DNA of 64,000 nucleotides, from NCBI GenBank assembly GCA_029204225.1, contig CM055098.1:47929245-47993244 (forward strand). The letters run 5' to 3'. The stretch is from Diphasiastrum complanatum (lineage: Eukaryota > Streptophyta > Lycopodiopsida > Lycopodiales > Lycopodiaceae). Position 1 is the stretch's first letter; each line of letters begins with the position of its first letter. Below, one piece after another: positions 32,291-42,889 of this stretch. The position numbers and the translations under genes are program-made. The notes beneath the pieces are model-generated. The model ran no database searches, was not told the origin of the DNA, and saw only the letters and a program-made list of their open reading frames with translations.

Positions 32291-32820
32291 GCAAATATCC
32301 ACGCAAATAACCACGCACAATACAAAGGAGGACGCGTGGGCAAAAAAGATTTCCCATGGATATAGCCGTAGATGGGCGTGAATATACGCGTGGATACGGG
32401 CGCGTGGATTATCCATGCGTGGATGTTCCACGCAAATGTCATTTTCGGCAGCAGATCGGCCGGATGTCGTGAAATTTAAAATGTGTGGATTATCCACACG
32501 TGGATTATCCACGCCAAGTCCAACTACCGGTAGCCGGGCAAACCTTCGACACCCGGAGCCGAAAATAGGAATTCTAATTTTGCATGGATAATCCACGCGT
32601 GGATTATCCATGCCATAGTAAAATTTAAATAAAAAAGTCTCGGCTTTCTCGTGGATACTACGTGGATATCGCGTGGATAATCCACGCAAAATTTGCTTTA
32701 TCCACGCGAAATCCAGAGAGTTGAGACCGTGGATACCGTGTGGATGAATTTTTTTTATATCCATGTAGTATCCACGCGAATAAGTTTCTGGATTTTGCGT
32801 GGATTATAATCCACGCAAAA
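32285..32820. repeat. Cluster of GTGGATTATCCAC-type palindromes
   Basis: About eighteen copies of the hexamer TCCACG or its complement CGTGGA occur in 535 bases. Many are paired head to head into palindromes such as GCGTGGATAATCCACGC (about 32,670) and GCGTGGATTATAATCCACGC (about 32,797). Spacing is irregular. The cluster lies immediately 5' of the minus-strand gag above. Confidence 0.85.
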
Positions 32821-33330
32821 TTTTTTGACCAAAAAAAAAATCATTTGGCATGAACCAAAATGTGGTTCGCTCCTAAACTAGAGGTGACTACTTTTTTTTG
32901 TGTTGTGTGAGAGACAGAAAAAGAGAGTATAGATGGGAGTGAAAATGAGATGAGGATGAATGTGAGTGAGAAGATTGATAGTGTTTAGGATTTTTAGTTC
33001 ATTGATGGATGTTAATAGTATGTGTTTTGTGATCATAAGTTTTAAGATCTTTTTTGTTTGTGATGTAGGTTTGGATATGAAAAATGAAAAAAGAGCTTTC
33101 ATTGCAATGGATTCAAAGATTAAGTGCATGCAAAAGGAAAAGCAAAGATTGCAAAACAATGGAGATCCAATAGTAAAGGTAAATTCATATTTATTTTAAT
33201 TCATTTGATATTTAGTTGATAACTTAATGTGTTATCTATTGATGCATTATATTGTGGTTTCCATTACTTTCCATTGTGCTTTACATTACTTTCTATTGTG
33301 CATTCTAGCATGCAAATCATGTGCTAAAAT
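32821..33330. other. Intergenic DNA without recognised genes
   Basis: AT-rich. Short frames on both strands at 32,878-33,199 have no recognisable domain. Confidence 0.4.
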
Positions 33331-33475
33331 AGATACATTGCATTGAATTCATCAATAGATACATTTGCATTGCATAGATGTGCATTATATAGACTATACA
33401 TTGCATTGAATACGTCAAAAGATACATTTGCAATCAATAGAGGAGCATTCAATAGACTATACATTTGCATTCATG
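33331..33475. repeat. Degenerate about 62-bp tandem repeat
   Basis: Repeated AGATACATTTGCAT and AGACTATACATTTGCATT words in about 2.3 units. Confidence 0.55.
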
Positions 33476-33954
33476 AATTAAAAATATATGCATTCTAAAA
33501 TTTTGCAAGAATGATGTGATGCCAAAACATTATATTGATTGATTTAAAAAAATAGTACATTGATGAGAGAATAAATTCTCTCTTCCTACATTGCCTTCTA
33601 CAAGGCCTTACATTTAATTTAAAACCTCTACTCATCATCACTTCCTCCCTCCTCGCCTCCTTCATCTTGTAAGTGTACGTTGGTGTCCACATCTTCAAAC
33701 TCCCCTCCGCTCTCATTCACGTTCTCTTCCAAATTTTTCACATTTTCTTCCACATCACGAACACTTGAAGTTGTAGAGCCTCTCTACAAAATAGAATCAA
33801 AGATTTAATTAAATTGAGATCAAACTTACTTGTAAACCACAAAGTAAACAATCACAAAACAATAAAGGTTAAGCGTTTACGATTGGAAACAATCCATGGG
33901 ATTCATAAAAGTCTTAAGACCGGCATATCCATGATCGTAACCTTGTTTGTACTC

Positions 33955-34135
33955 CGCGAAGAAAAAATGTTCGTGCACAGCGGAACGAGCTGTACGACTC
34001 TCTCCGTAAGCATGACTACGCCTATCAAAACGAACAAAACGATAGTGATGGGAATCACAGTCGTTCTTGATTACGTAGCCAAACTTTAATAAATGAATGA
34101 AGCTCTAGAAGAATGGTTTGTCGCGAAACTCAAAA
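33955..34135 (+). repeat. LTR-derived repeat shared with 49,385-49,565
   Basis: About 160 bases match the reverse complement of 49,385-49,565 with few differences (shared GGGAATCACAGTCGTTCTTG and GAATGAAGCTCTAGAAGAAT). It stops at TTTGTCGCGAA. Confidence 0.75.
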
Positions 34136-35423
34136 GAGGTTTCCCGAGCACTGGTCCAATATCTCACTCTCCAGAACAGGCTTGAAATTTGACGTGCACC
34201 CGTACCTTTCACTCTGATGAGCTTTTCTTTTTTTAACCTTTCACATGACATGTATAATATAAGAGTACTTGTTAAATAAAATAAATATGAACCTTTCAAC
34301 CACTTAATACATATATTTTTGTTATATTTTACAATAGAGTTTCAAATTTTCAATATAGCCTTTTTAAAGTCACCTTTCAAATGGAATGGCAAATTTTAAA
34401 TTTGCTATTCAATTGACATGCTTTTAAAATTTTTGACTTTCTTTAAAAAGGCAATTGCCTTTCTTTAAAAGGCAAACTAGCCTTTGACTTGCATTGCACT
34501 TGCAAATGCAAATAGCAAGAGCTGAGTTTCAACTAGTAGAATGTAGCCGTAGTGCCACTCAGCCACTATAACGTTTGACCCCGTCGGAGCCGGTCCTCTG
34601 TGAATGTGCTTAAACTGAAGTGCCCAGTGGCAAGTGCCCAGTGCTCAATTATTTCTGATGAGTCTGATCACGTATCAATGCCCAAAATCATCGTGCTTTG
34701 TGTTTTGAACTCAGTAATTTTCTCCCGTGCAATGCATAATGCATAAAAGTGTTCACTGAACCGGCAACCAATACAAATTACACGATGGCATAACCAGTCT
34801 GTCCATGGTGTGCTTTGAAATGGGTGCAGTCCTCTGGTTGCTGGTGGAAATTGGAAAAGTGGATAGCCCGAAGTTAGTGCATGGGTCCACCAAAACACTG
34901 AATTTTGAAAGGTTTGTTAGAGTCTTAGAGATATCAAGCAATGTACTGTGTGCACTAGAGACTCTGGAGTCTGGAGCGTCCCGGAAATGTGGTGAGGTAG
35001 CAGTAGCCTCAGGCTTCAGCTGTGAACATGCCTCGACTTTGAGGACTCAAGAGCCATGACGTATGAATAATGATCAAAAGGATTGCAAGTCCGAGAGAGA
35101 ATTGCAGGAAGAGAAGCTGGATAATTTTGACCGAATTACAGCTGGGTCCTTAAACCCTCGAGTCCCCAGCGTGCGTTCTGGGCTCCTCAGATTGTATGAA
35201 GGGAAGAGAAAGCGTCCCACAGGAAGAGGCAGGTCGTCACCCGTGTCAGGAGCAGAGTCCAGTCTCCAGACAGCAAGAGCATGGAGAGTAAAAGAGCGGC
35301 TAGCCGAGATGGGAAAGGGCCAAAGGCTAAAGCCAAGAGGGTGGTGGGAATTTGGGAAACAGCGGTTCCTCGTGATGCTCGTGAGTCCTGAATGCTGCAG
35401 TGACGCTGCTGTACCTTTGCGCA

Positions 35424-35425
<2 letters not shown>
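34136..35425. other. Region without recognised genes
   Basis: Somewhat higher GC than its surroundings at 34.8-35.4 kb. Open frames at 34,805-35,059 and 35,063-35,461 (+) have no recognisable domain, and the latter ends inside a microsatellite. It could be a host exon or more transposon debris. Confidence 0.35.

Positions 35426-35517
<92 letters not shown>
35426..35517. repeat. Compound (AT)17(GA)28 microsatellite
   Basis: A pure AT run directly joined to a pure GA run. Confidence 0.97.
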
Positions 35518-35520
<3 letters not shown>

Positions 35521-35719
35521 CACTTGGTGTCAAATTGGCTTTTGACAAGTTTGTGAGGGAGTTCCAACATAGCCAAAATATGTGTTTTTGCAAAGCAAGG
35601 ACTATTCCAACCAATTCCTAGATGTGCACCAAGAACACGAGGGACAAAATTGCGTCTCAAATCATGTGGCCAGGCTCAGAGAGAGAGAAAGAGATGGAGA
35701 GAGAAAATCCACTCACAAG

Positions 35720-36210
35720 GGATGCTTTTGAATCTGGCTCCTTGTTGTAAAGTTGACTCGGGTGCACCAAGTGTGTCCCGTAAGACTCAAAGGTGTGAGA
35801 CACACTCGCAAAAGTCCTACAACAAGTTAGGAAGTGAAGGACTGAGCCACGGACCTAAGTCTATGTATGCATGTAATCTTTTCCAAATTTAATAAAGTTT
35901 ATCCTTGGGGACTATTATCATTTCGGTTTTGCTTTTGGGACTGGTTCAAATGGAAGGACCCTTACTATAAACTTTTTGTGTCACTAATGCGTAAGGGTCA
36001 ACATCACCAACATGAGGCCCGCCTCAATGCCATTTGGTCAGTTCGGCGATCACTGTGCCTTGAAATTCCACGAGTGATTTGTCCGTGCTTTTGGTTACCT
36101 TTTGTGGATGGATTTTTGGCTTTCGGATTGGTTGAGATTTCTATCATCCAGAGTATGAATACGAGTTCTTGAGGAAACCGCCTAATACCCTTTGAGGTGC
36201 TGGTGTTACA
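35720..36210 (+). repeat. LTR-like segment of a Gypsy-family element
   Basis: Ends GTGTTACA two bases before a degenerate iMet primer site and contains AATAAAG near 35,890. The 5' edge is not determined. Sequence after it matches the leader of the LARD-like element at 4745-9071. Confidence 0.45.
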
Positions 36211-36212
36211 TG

Positions 36213-36224
36213 TGGTATTAGAGC
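36213..36224 (+). other. Degenerate iMet primer binding site
   Basis: TGGTATTAGAGC, one C to T change from the functional TGGTATCAGAGC. Confidence 0.65.
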
Positions 36225-37130
36225 TGACTGGCTACTCAGCTATGCGGGTTTCCCAGAGATGGCTAATATTAGGGATTCATTAGGACAACTATTGTGCAAA
36301 GGTGTTGCCTAATGTATAAGCATGGATGCATTCACGATCGGAGTGGTTGGTAGAATGGGGGACTTGATGAGACAAGATGCTACCCCTGGGTGTATGCATG
36401 GTCAATTTCGTAGTTCAAGCTTAGCATTGTTTGCACATAGGACATATGAATCATAGGCTTAGCGTTGTTTGCACATAGGACATATGAATCATAGGCAAAG
36501 TGTTGTCTAATTAGGTGAAAGCTTTGTGGGGGGTGGGGTGATACATTTGAACTATACGAGAACTAACCATTGATACAAATATGCTATTAAGCACGGGTGG
36601 TTAGCTACCAATGCGAAATGGCTGCCAATTGTTCAACTGTAAGGGTTGTCAACTAGATAAATTGGTGGGGCATTATTGAGACAATGTACTGCTTGACAGT
36701 GAAAGCACGAATGGTTGGATGGATGTTGTCCACGGGCTAATTCTATGACGAATCCGTATGAGTGTGGCTAGACAAAGGTCCTACATCTGGTCTCAAGGGG
36801 GATGTGACTTAAGGGAGATCCTTTGTGTCAACTTTGGTTTGTATGTTCGTTTTTGGTGTGCTTGCTTAGAACTGAATAACTCTTGATTACTTGATTTGAT
36901 TTAGTTGATTCGAAGTAGCTGGGAGTCAAGGAAAAGATGACTGTGTATGGTTGAGACGAAAACATGGAAAGGAGCTTCCATGGGGCAACCCCCAAAAGTG
37001 ATTCAAAGTTGTTATTTCTCTCAAAAAAGACTACAAAAGTCAGATTACATTTTAAGGAGCGTAGTGGAACAATTAGGCTTGCCAACTAGAAACGTGATGT
37101 CTGTCGGAAATAGGATAGCCTATTTTTGAC
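36225..37130 (+). other. Leader region related to the 5-9 kb non-autonomous element
   Basis: Shares GACAACTATTGTGCAA, GGGGGACTTGATGAG and AAGCACGGGTGGTTAGCT with the reverse complement of 7920-8280. It contains a 38-bp tandem duplication at 36,420-36,495 (CTTAGCrTTGTTTGCACATA). Confidence 0.65.
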
Positions 37131-37194
37131 AATGTCAAGCCTTAAATTGGTGGAAATGACAAAAGGAGTATTGGATGAAGACAAGACAACATTG

Positions 37195-37445
37195 AAATTC
37201 TAGTGCAAATTGAAAAATGGAAAGCTAACCTTAGCTTTATGATTCGACATATGAAGTCATTCAATGTAATTTTGGGCCTCCCCTGGCTAAACAAACATTG
37301 TATTGTAGTATTGGGTAGAAGCTCAAACTTGATTCTCTTGGATTACAAAGGACAAATCTATTTGGCAAAGACTACACCCAAAGGCCATGCAAAGGCTGCC
37401 GATGTTGAGCAAAACATGGTTGTTGCATCGATGATGGAATGAAAG
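37195..37445 (+). pseudogene. Gypsy-type aspartic protease C-terminal fragment
   Basis: The frame reads SFNVILGLPWLNKHCIVVLG, then LILLDYKGQIYLA, matching the FDVILGMDWLxxH...I block of retropepsin-like proteases in plant Gypsy elements. The N-terminal part with the catalytic Asp is not visible. A stop ends the frame at 37,442. Confidence 0.6.
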
Positions 37446-37650
37446 ACGACGAGGAAGCAATCGATATATTAATTCCTTTGTGTTTGCCGAGATGTTACAA
37501 AGGATGAACCACTAGAAAATATGCCAGTAAAAGTGGCAATATATTTCTATTATTTCGAGTTCATTTCAAAGTATTCATAGAGTATTGTAGAACTTTCTCA
37601 AGATTTCAAGCTTAAAGACTCGAGCATTCTAGCTCAGTTCTTTAGAGTTC

Positions 37651-37800
37651 ATTTAGAGTTTTGCTATTAGCACTTACTACTTATCAGCGAAAGCGTAATT
37701 TAGACAAAGTTTCAGTTACTCAAAGATTTAGAGTTTTGCTATTAGCACTTACTACTTATCAGCGGAAGCGTAATTCAGACAAAGTTTTAGTTACTTAGAG
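37651..37800. repeat. 75-bp tandem duplication
   Basis: Two copies of ATTTAGAGTTTTGCTATTAG...CTTACTACTTATCAGCGrAA, starting at 37,651 and 37,726. Confidence 0.85.
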
Positions 37801-38165
37801 ATAGCTTAGAGTATGGCTTCTATCTGCAATCGTCTTGTGCTCATCATCATCTGTTTCATGTTGAATCAAATCTATCCTTTATTGCATTCAGTATTATATC
37901 AGAATGTATGCATCTCTGTGATTGTTTTGTAGCTAATAAATCTCATATTGCTTTTGTCTGATAATTTGATACTTTATTATTTGGCTACATAATCACTGTA
38001 GTACTGACAATCTTAAAGTTAGTTACTATAAGATTGAACATGTTTACGTCATTATGTTTTATTCAATATTGATAGGCATAGTCATGCATTAGGAAAGTAG
38101 GCTCCATTCCACTGAGCTCGATAAGTCGTTTATTGTCTTCGACTTGTCGTTATTGCTATCACCTC
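37801..38165. other. AT-rich region, no gene
   Basis: Only feature noted: GATAGGCATAGTCATGC near 38,072, shared with 49,517 in the LTR-derived repeat. Confidence 0.4.
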
Positions 38166-38365
38166 TTTCCAATAGACTTGGACTCATAAAGCTTCTTCAA
38201 AGATTTTCAAGCCTCACTTGATGTTATGCACTTACCAACTTCCTTGAGAAGTTCATTAGTCACATATATCTTGATCACATGTAGAGCTTTCTTTGCCCTC
38301 TTGTCATACCTTTTTTTCTTGAGGTGCCAAATGTCTCTCCTCCACACCTACAACAATATCCATAA
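38166..38365 (-). pseudogene. Copia gag fragment (family L)
   Basis: Minus strand: DIVVGVEERHLAPQ near 38,345, then KRYDKRAKKALHVIKI, VTNELLKEVGKCIT and KSLKKLYESKS. Same family as the gag at 46.9-47.6 kb, with an in-frame stop and missing codons. Confidence 0.75.
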
Positions 38366-38835
38366 AAAATAGACATCCAATCAAAAATAGGATTTTGACA
38401 AAATCACAAATAATTGAATCTTCAAATTCCTACATGCAAGCAACAAACTTGATATAGAATCTTGTGGCCTCTAATGAAGCTTTTCTAATGCATCAAAAAT
38501 CGGCCAAATCCAATAAGCCAAGTGTGAAATCAAAATTCTTCATCATAAACCCAAATTGATCTTTGATCTACAAAAGATCAATTCTATATATGCAAAATAC
38601 TTGATTTTTGAGTGAAAATCAATCTAGCACACTCTAGCATTGGTAACTCCTCCAAATCTTTGATAAATGTGGTTCATCCTTTCATAACCTGCAACACAAG
38701 CTTGGATATCATGTGAAGATTCTGTGAATCACTAAAATCCAAAATCACCTATCGATCTTTGGTATGAGAAAGACAACACACTCTACACCATTAATGAGTG
38801 GAAGCTGATGAGCAAGCTTGATGAGCAAGCTTGAT
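38366..38835 (-). repeat. Family L leader and truncated LTR
   Basis: Matches 47,860-48,250 across the leader, a decayed primer site (CTTGGATATCA for CTCTGATACCA) near 38,715 and the LTR start TGTGAAGATT at about 38,728. Homology fades near 38,835. Confidence 0.65.
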
Positions 38836-39186
38836 GTATAGGATCGTAAGCACAACAGATAGTAGCAGAACATTTAAATTGAATGATTTAGACAAATTCA
38901 CAATGAAACGATACAGTAGTAGGACTGAAAATTTGCACTCTGATTAATATCAAAACAATGAGTACAATGCTTGAAGTGATAACTTCAGCTTATAGTCGTT
39001 GAGAGTGATAACTCTGATTACAGAAACTTGAATAAATAAGAAGAAGTTTTCTAAAGAAGATTCTAGGATTGATATCCTACAAAATATCTACAACTACCTT
39101 TTGTTGCAATTATAACAACCGTCTAATTACAGTTAATGCATGTACAAAGTGGATGGACTATCTACGTGAAGTCGTTGGTGTGAAAA
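38836..39186. other. Unrecognised sequence between two Copia elements
   Basis: No gene or repeat recognised. Confidence 0.4.
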
Positions 39187-40016
39187 TGTCAAAATCATGC
39201 TTGATCTAGGCCAAAATCATGTACATATTATGTTTACACATGTGTGAAGCCTGTTCCCACATGTGAATTAAATGCATTTATCATTTAGATGAGTCATATA
39301 GGTTGTACATACCATTTCATTTGAGATCTAGTGGCTAAAATGGCCAAAATCTAGTTTTCTAGCTATATGCCACTTGGCATCATTTTATTGGTAAAAAAAA
39401 GCTATTTCACATGGATAGGAGTGATCTCACACGTGACAAGGACTGCTCACATGTGTGAAAACCTCAGTAGTAGGTGAGATCCAACTTGTAGTAGATATTT
39501 GTGCAAGTCCCTATAAATTAGGAAAATTGCCTAAAATCAAGGGAGGTGGCTATAAGTTAGAAAAGTTGGTCCATGTGCCATATTGATGATTATTGGTGGG
39601 TCCTTTGATAAGTAGTCACTCTCACACATGACAAATCAGCTGAGTAAGCATCAGCTCTTGTGTATATATGGTGGCTCATTTGGCCATAATTGACATGGAA
39701 GCTAAATCTTGGTTTTGGAGCAATTCTAGTGTTTTCTCTCTATTTGTCTTGTGTTTTTATGCATTGATTGGGTTCTAAGCTTGGTATACTTTATTCTCAG
39801 CCTACTGTCCGTACTCTGACAGGTTTTCACATGTGTGAAACTAGCAAGTACAAGTTTTGATCAATAATAGTTGTTCTTGTTAGATTTATTCATCTAGATT
39901 TGATCTAAATGCTATCTAATCTTGTGTAGATTGATACGTTGATCTAATCTAACATCCAATCACACTTGTGCCTTTGATTCAGATCTATTCTTGGTCCATT
40001 TTGCTATACTTTGACA
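39187..40016 (+). repeat. Family C 5' LTR
   Basis: 830 bp, TGTCAAA...TTTGACA terminal inverted repeat. It contains several CACATGTG/CACACGTG palindromes (for example 39,236-39,245, 39,426-39,437, 39,446-39,457, 39,825-39,840) and a TATATATGG box near 39,662. Related copies lie at 49,660-50,466 (inverted) and 54,365-55,174. Confidence 0.9.
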
Positions 40017-40030
40017 TGGTATCAGAGCCA
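40017..40030 (+). other. Primer binding site, tRNA-iMet type
   Basis: TGGTATCAGAGCCA directly after the LTR. Confidence 0.85.
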
Positions 40031-40607
40031 AGTACAGGTGCATTTAAGACAATGATCTAACACTATTCCCAAATTGGCAAGTTTTTGAAAACAAGCTAAT
40101 ATTGAGGTAGCGACTGAAATGGATAGCTAGAACCAAAATATTTGTACCAAATCTTGCTGTGGGCTGCAGGTATACCTTCCACACGTGTGAGGCCGTCCAT
40201 AACCTGTTTTGAACACTATTTTTCATTTTGGTGCAATTTGAGCCTCATACACCCAATTTGAGTCAATTTAGTGCATTTTTTTAGCTTCCACTTGCATTGT
40301 TTCTATTCCATTGATTCGTTCTTGGTTTAGATCAATCATATAGGTGGATTAGAGCTTGTTTACAGTACATTGAAGTTGATTCTCTATTTTTTTTTAGTAT
40401 ACCTTGAAGTTGAGAGAGATTGAGTGCTATAAACCAAAGATTAAGGAGTGAATTTGCAAAGTTGAGATTGTAATCTATAGATCCATCATTCTAGATTTGT
40501 TCTAAAGTGGTAGGGTCAGGTCTACAAGCTTATTGATTGCTAAAAGACACTATAGGTTCAGATCTCTAAGTGAAACCATCTAAGTTTCAAGTGCATTTAC
40601 ACTAATA

Positions 40608-41933
40608 ATGGCATCAATGGGTGGCTTCTTACTTGAAGCTAGTGAAAGGCTTTCATCAACTAATTATGCCATTTGGAAAGTTCGTATGGAGTCATTATTT
40701 GTACTTCATGATTTGTATGACATTGTTCTTGGTGTGGAAGAAGAACCTCAAGTAGCTCAAAAATTAGTAAAGTACAAGAAGAGATTTAGGTTGTCATTAC
40801 ATTGCTTGAAAATGAATGTAAGTAATGACTTGTTGAAAGAGATCTCATCTTGTAGCACATCCAAAGAGGCATGGGATCCACTAAAATCTATTTATGAATC
40901 CAAAAATACTTCAAGAATACTCATGCTAAGAAATCAAATACTTCAAAGCATGAAAGGAAGTAATGAAAGTGCCCAAGGTTATGTTCTTAGGATCAAATCT
41001 TTGAATATTGAGTTATCTTCCATTAGTGACAAGATTCAAGACAATGAGCTAGTTCAAATCATCTTGAATGGATTAGGAAATGAGTATTCTAATCTAGTTC
41101 AAACATTTGCTATTTAAGATCAACTTCCTACTATTGAAAAACTTCATAGTGTGCTAGTTTCTGAGGATAGTAGGATGCTTCATAGCAAGAATAGGATTGG
41201 TTCTCTTTCTTTGATTGATGGTGATGAGAAAGCTAACTTTTCTTTGAAAGGCAAGAAGAAGAAGGTTCCATCCAAGAAGACCCAAGATGTGGAGGTCGAG
41301 AGCAAGGATGGAGCTTCAAGTTCAAAAGGCAAGAGTAAGAAGGACAAGAAGAAGCTTAAGTGTTTTTTCTGTGGTAAGAAACGACAATTTGAATCTGAGT
41401 GTTACAAGAAGAAGAATGCCCAAGAGAAGGACAACCATGGAAACCTTGTGCTTGAGGAGGAGGATGAAAGCAACTTATCCTTAACACAAACATCTAATCA
41501 GAACACATGGTGGATTGATAGTGGGGCTAGTTCCCACATGACTCACCAAAAAGACTACTTTTCTACCTTACTTTCTTACAATAACTCTAAGAAGTTTATC
41601 TTCACTGCAAGTGATCAAGAATGTGAGATTGTAGGAATTGGATCCATTCCATTATGTCTTGGATCATCTAAGAAAGTAGATCTAGACAATGTTCTTTATG
41701 TACCTTACATTACAAAGAACTTGTTAAGTGTTGGTCAACTTATGGATAGTGGATTAGATGTTCATTTCAAGCATGGAGCATGTTCCATCTTGAAGAATGA
41801 TAAATGTATTGCTAATGGCTTTAAGCAAGGAAGTTTATTTAATTTGGATGCTAATGTGATGGTTGGAAGTGTTAAGATGGCAAGGGAGGAGCTCTCAAAA
41901 GTAGCTATGGCACAAGAGGTTAGGCCATCCTAA
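40608..41933 (+). pseudogene. Family C gag, zinc knuckle, protease and pre-integrase
   Basis: Starts MASMGGFLLEASERLSSTNY. The UBN2-type Gag body (VRMESLFVLHDLYDIVLG, then ELVQIILNGLGNEYSNLVQT) runs to a TAA at 41,116; the related copy at 55.7 kb has CAA there, so this is one C to T change. The frame continues with a lysine-rich linker and a knuckle CFFCGKKRQFESEC (about 41,360-41,402) whose zinc-binding His is Gln, then WWIDSGASSHM (protease, catalytic Asp present, about 41,510) and the pre-integrase. It shifts frame near 41,917 just before the HHCC His. Confidence 0.85.
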
Positions 41934-42804
41934 CTACAAAGCTATGGAGACCATGGTGAACAAAGAGCTAGCAATTGGACTTCCCAAAGCCATATCCAAG
42001 TGTGGCAAGCTTTGTGAAGCTTGTGGACTCTCCAAGTCTCAAACTTTCAAGAGATCTTTGGCAAGATCTAACTCTCCTCTTGATCTTATTCACTCAGATG
42101 CTCACTCTTTTTCACATGAATCTAATGGTGGAGCTCTTATGTATGTCACTTTTATTGATGATAAATCAAGATACTCTTGGATTTACCTCTTGTCTAAGAA
42201 AAGTGAGGTTTTTGAAACCTTTGTGAAGCTCAAAACTCTTGTAGAAAAACAACTTAATGCTAGCTTGAAAGTATTAAGATGTGATAATGGAGGGGAGTAC
42301 ATCTCCAATAGTATGAAAGATTATTGTCAAACTAATGGCATTAGAAGAGAGTTTACTTCTACATACACCCCACAACAAAATGGGGTGGTCGAGAGGAAAA
42401 ATAGAACACTATGTGAGTGTGCTAAAGCATTGAGATTAGATGCATCACTTCCTATTTCATTTTGGGGAGAAGCTATTTTATGTGCAAACTTTTTATGTAA
42501 TAGAATGACTAATAGTGCCATTGTAGGTCTCACACCTTATGAAACATTGTATGGCAAAAAGCCAAATCTTAGTGATTTGAAATTTTTTGGATGTACTTGT
42601 TATGTACACATTCCTTTAGAAGTAAGGAGAAAGGAAGATACTACTTCATTTAAAGGCATCTTTGTTGGTTATAGTGAAAATAGTAAAGCATATAGGACAT
42701 TTGATCCTATTACCAAGAAAGTTGTTGTAAGTAGAGATGTACTTTTTGATGAATCTCTCAAAGGCAAAGAGAAGGTACTTTCCAACAATTCTCATATTTT
42801 TTAG
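41917..42804 (+). pseudogene. Family C integrase
   Basis: Open for 286 codons from 41,944. The HHCC finger ends in CGKLCEACGLSKS. The core has all three catalytic residues: HSDAHS (Asp), RCDNGGEY (Asp) and QQNGVVERKNRT (Glu). The typical Copia continuation follows with CANFLCNRM and LKFFGCTCYVHIPLEVRRKED. It inserts retrotransposon cDNA into the host genome. Translation stops at 42,804, where unrelated sequence joins, so it lacks the C-terminal hinge and RT. Confidence 0.85.
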
Positions 42805-42889
42805 ACCGATAGTATCGAAATTTACAAGTATCAAAAATATACAATGACTGGAAAAATACTTACTCAAAAAATATAGAGTTTTTCAATTT

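Larger units (their letters stand above)
39187..42804 (+). mobile_element. Copia family C element, 5' half
   Basis: In order: 5' LTR (39187-40016), iMet primer site, about 590-bp leader, gag, protease, pre-integrase, integrase. The element is cut at 42,804 in the hinge between integrase and RT, where a minus-strand Copia RT/RNase H piece begins. It is the best-preserved pol of the window, with one nonsense codon in gag and one frameshift before the integrase. Confidence 0.9.

Noticed and set aside
32192-32764. 190-codon minus-strand frame with repeated Trp-Ile-Ile-His and Asp-Asn-Pro-Arg words
   Set aside because: The peptide repeats come from the palindromic DNA words, and the frame overlaps the broken gag. 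No evidence of translation.
32285-32820. TTATCCAC words resembling bacterial DnaA boxes or a replication origin
   Set aside because: The context is a plant nuclear genome with introns and retroelements. There is no dnaA, no AT-rich unwinding element and no bacterial genes.
35063-35461. 132-codon plus-strand frame
   Set aside because: It ends inside the AT microsatellite and shows no domain. Left as unsupported.
39187-42804. Intact autonomous Copia element
   Set aside because: Family C copy 1 stops before RT and has a nonsense codon and a frameshift. No element in the window has all domains and two LTRs.
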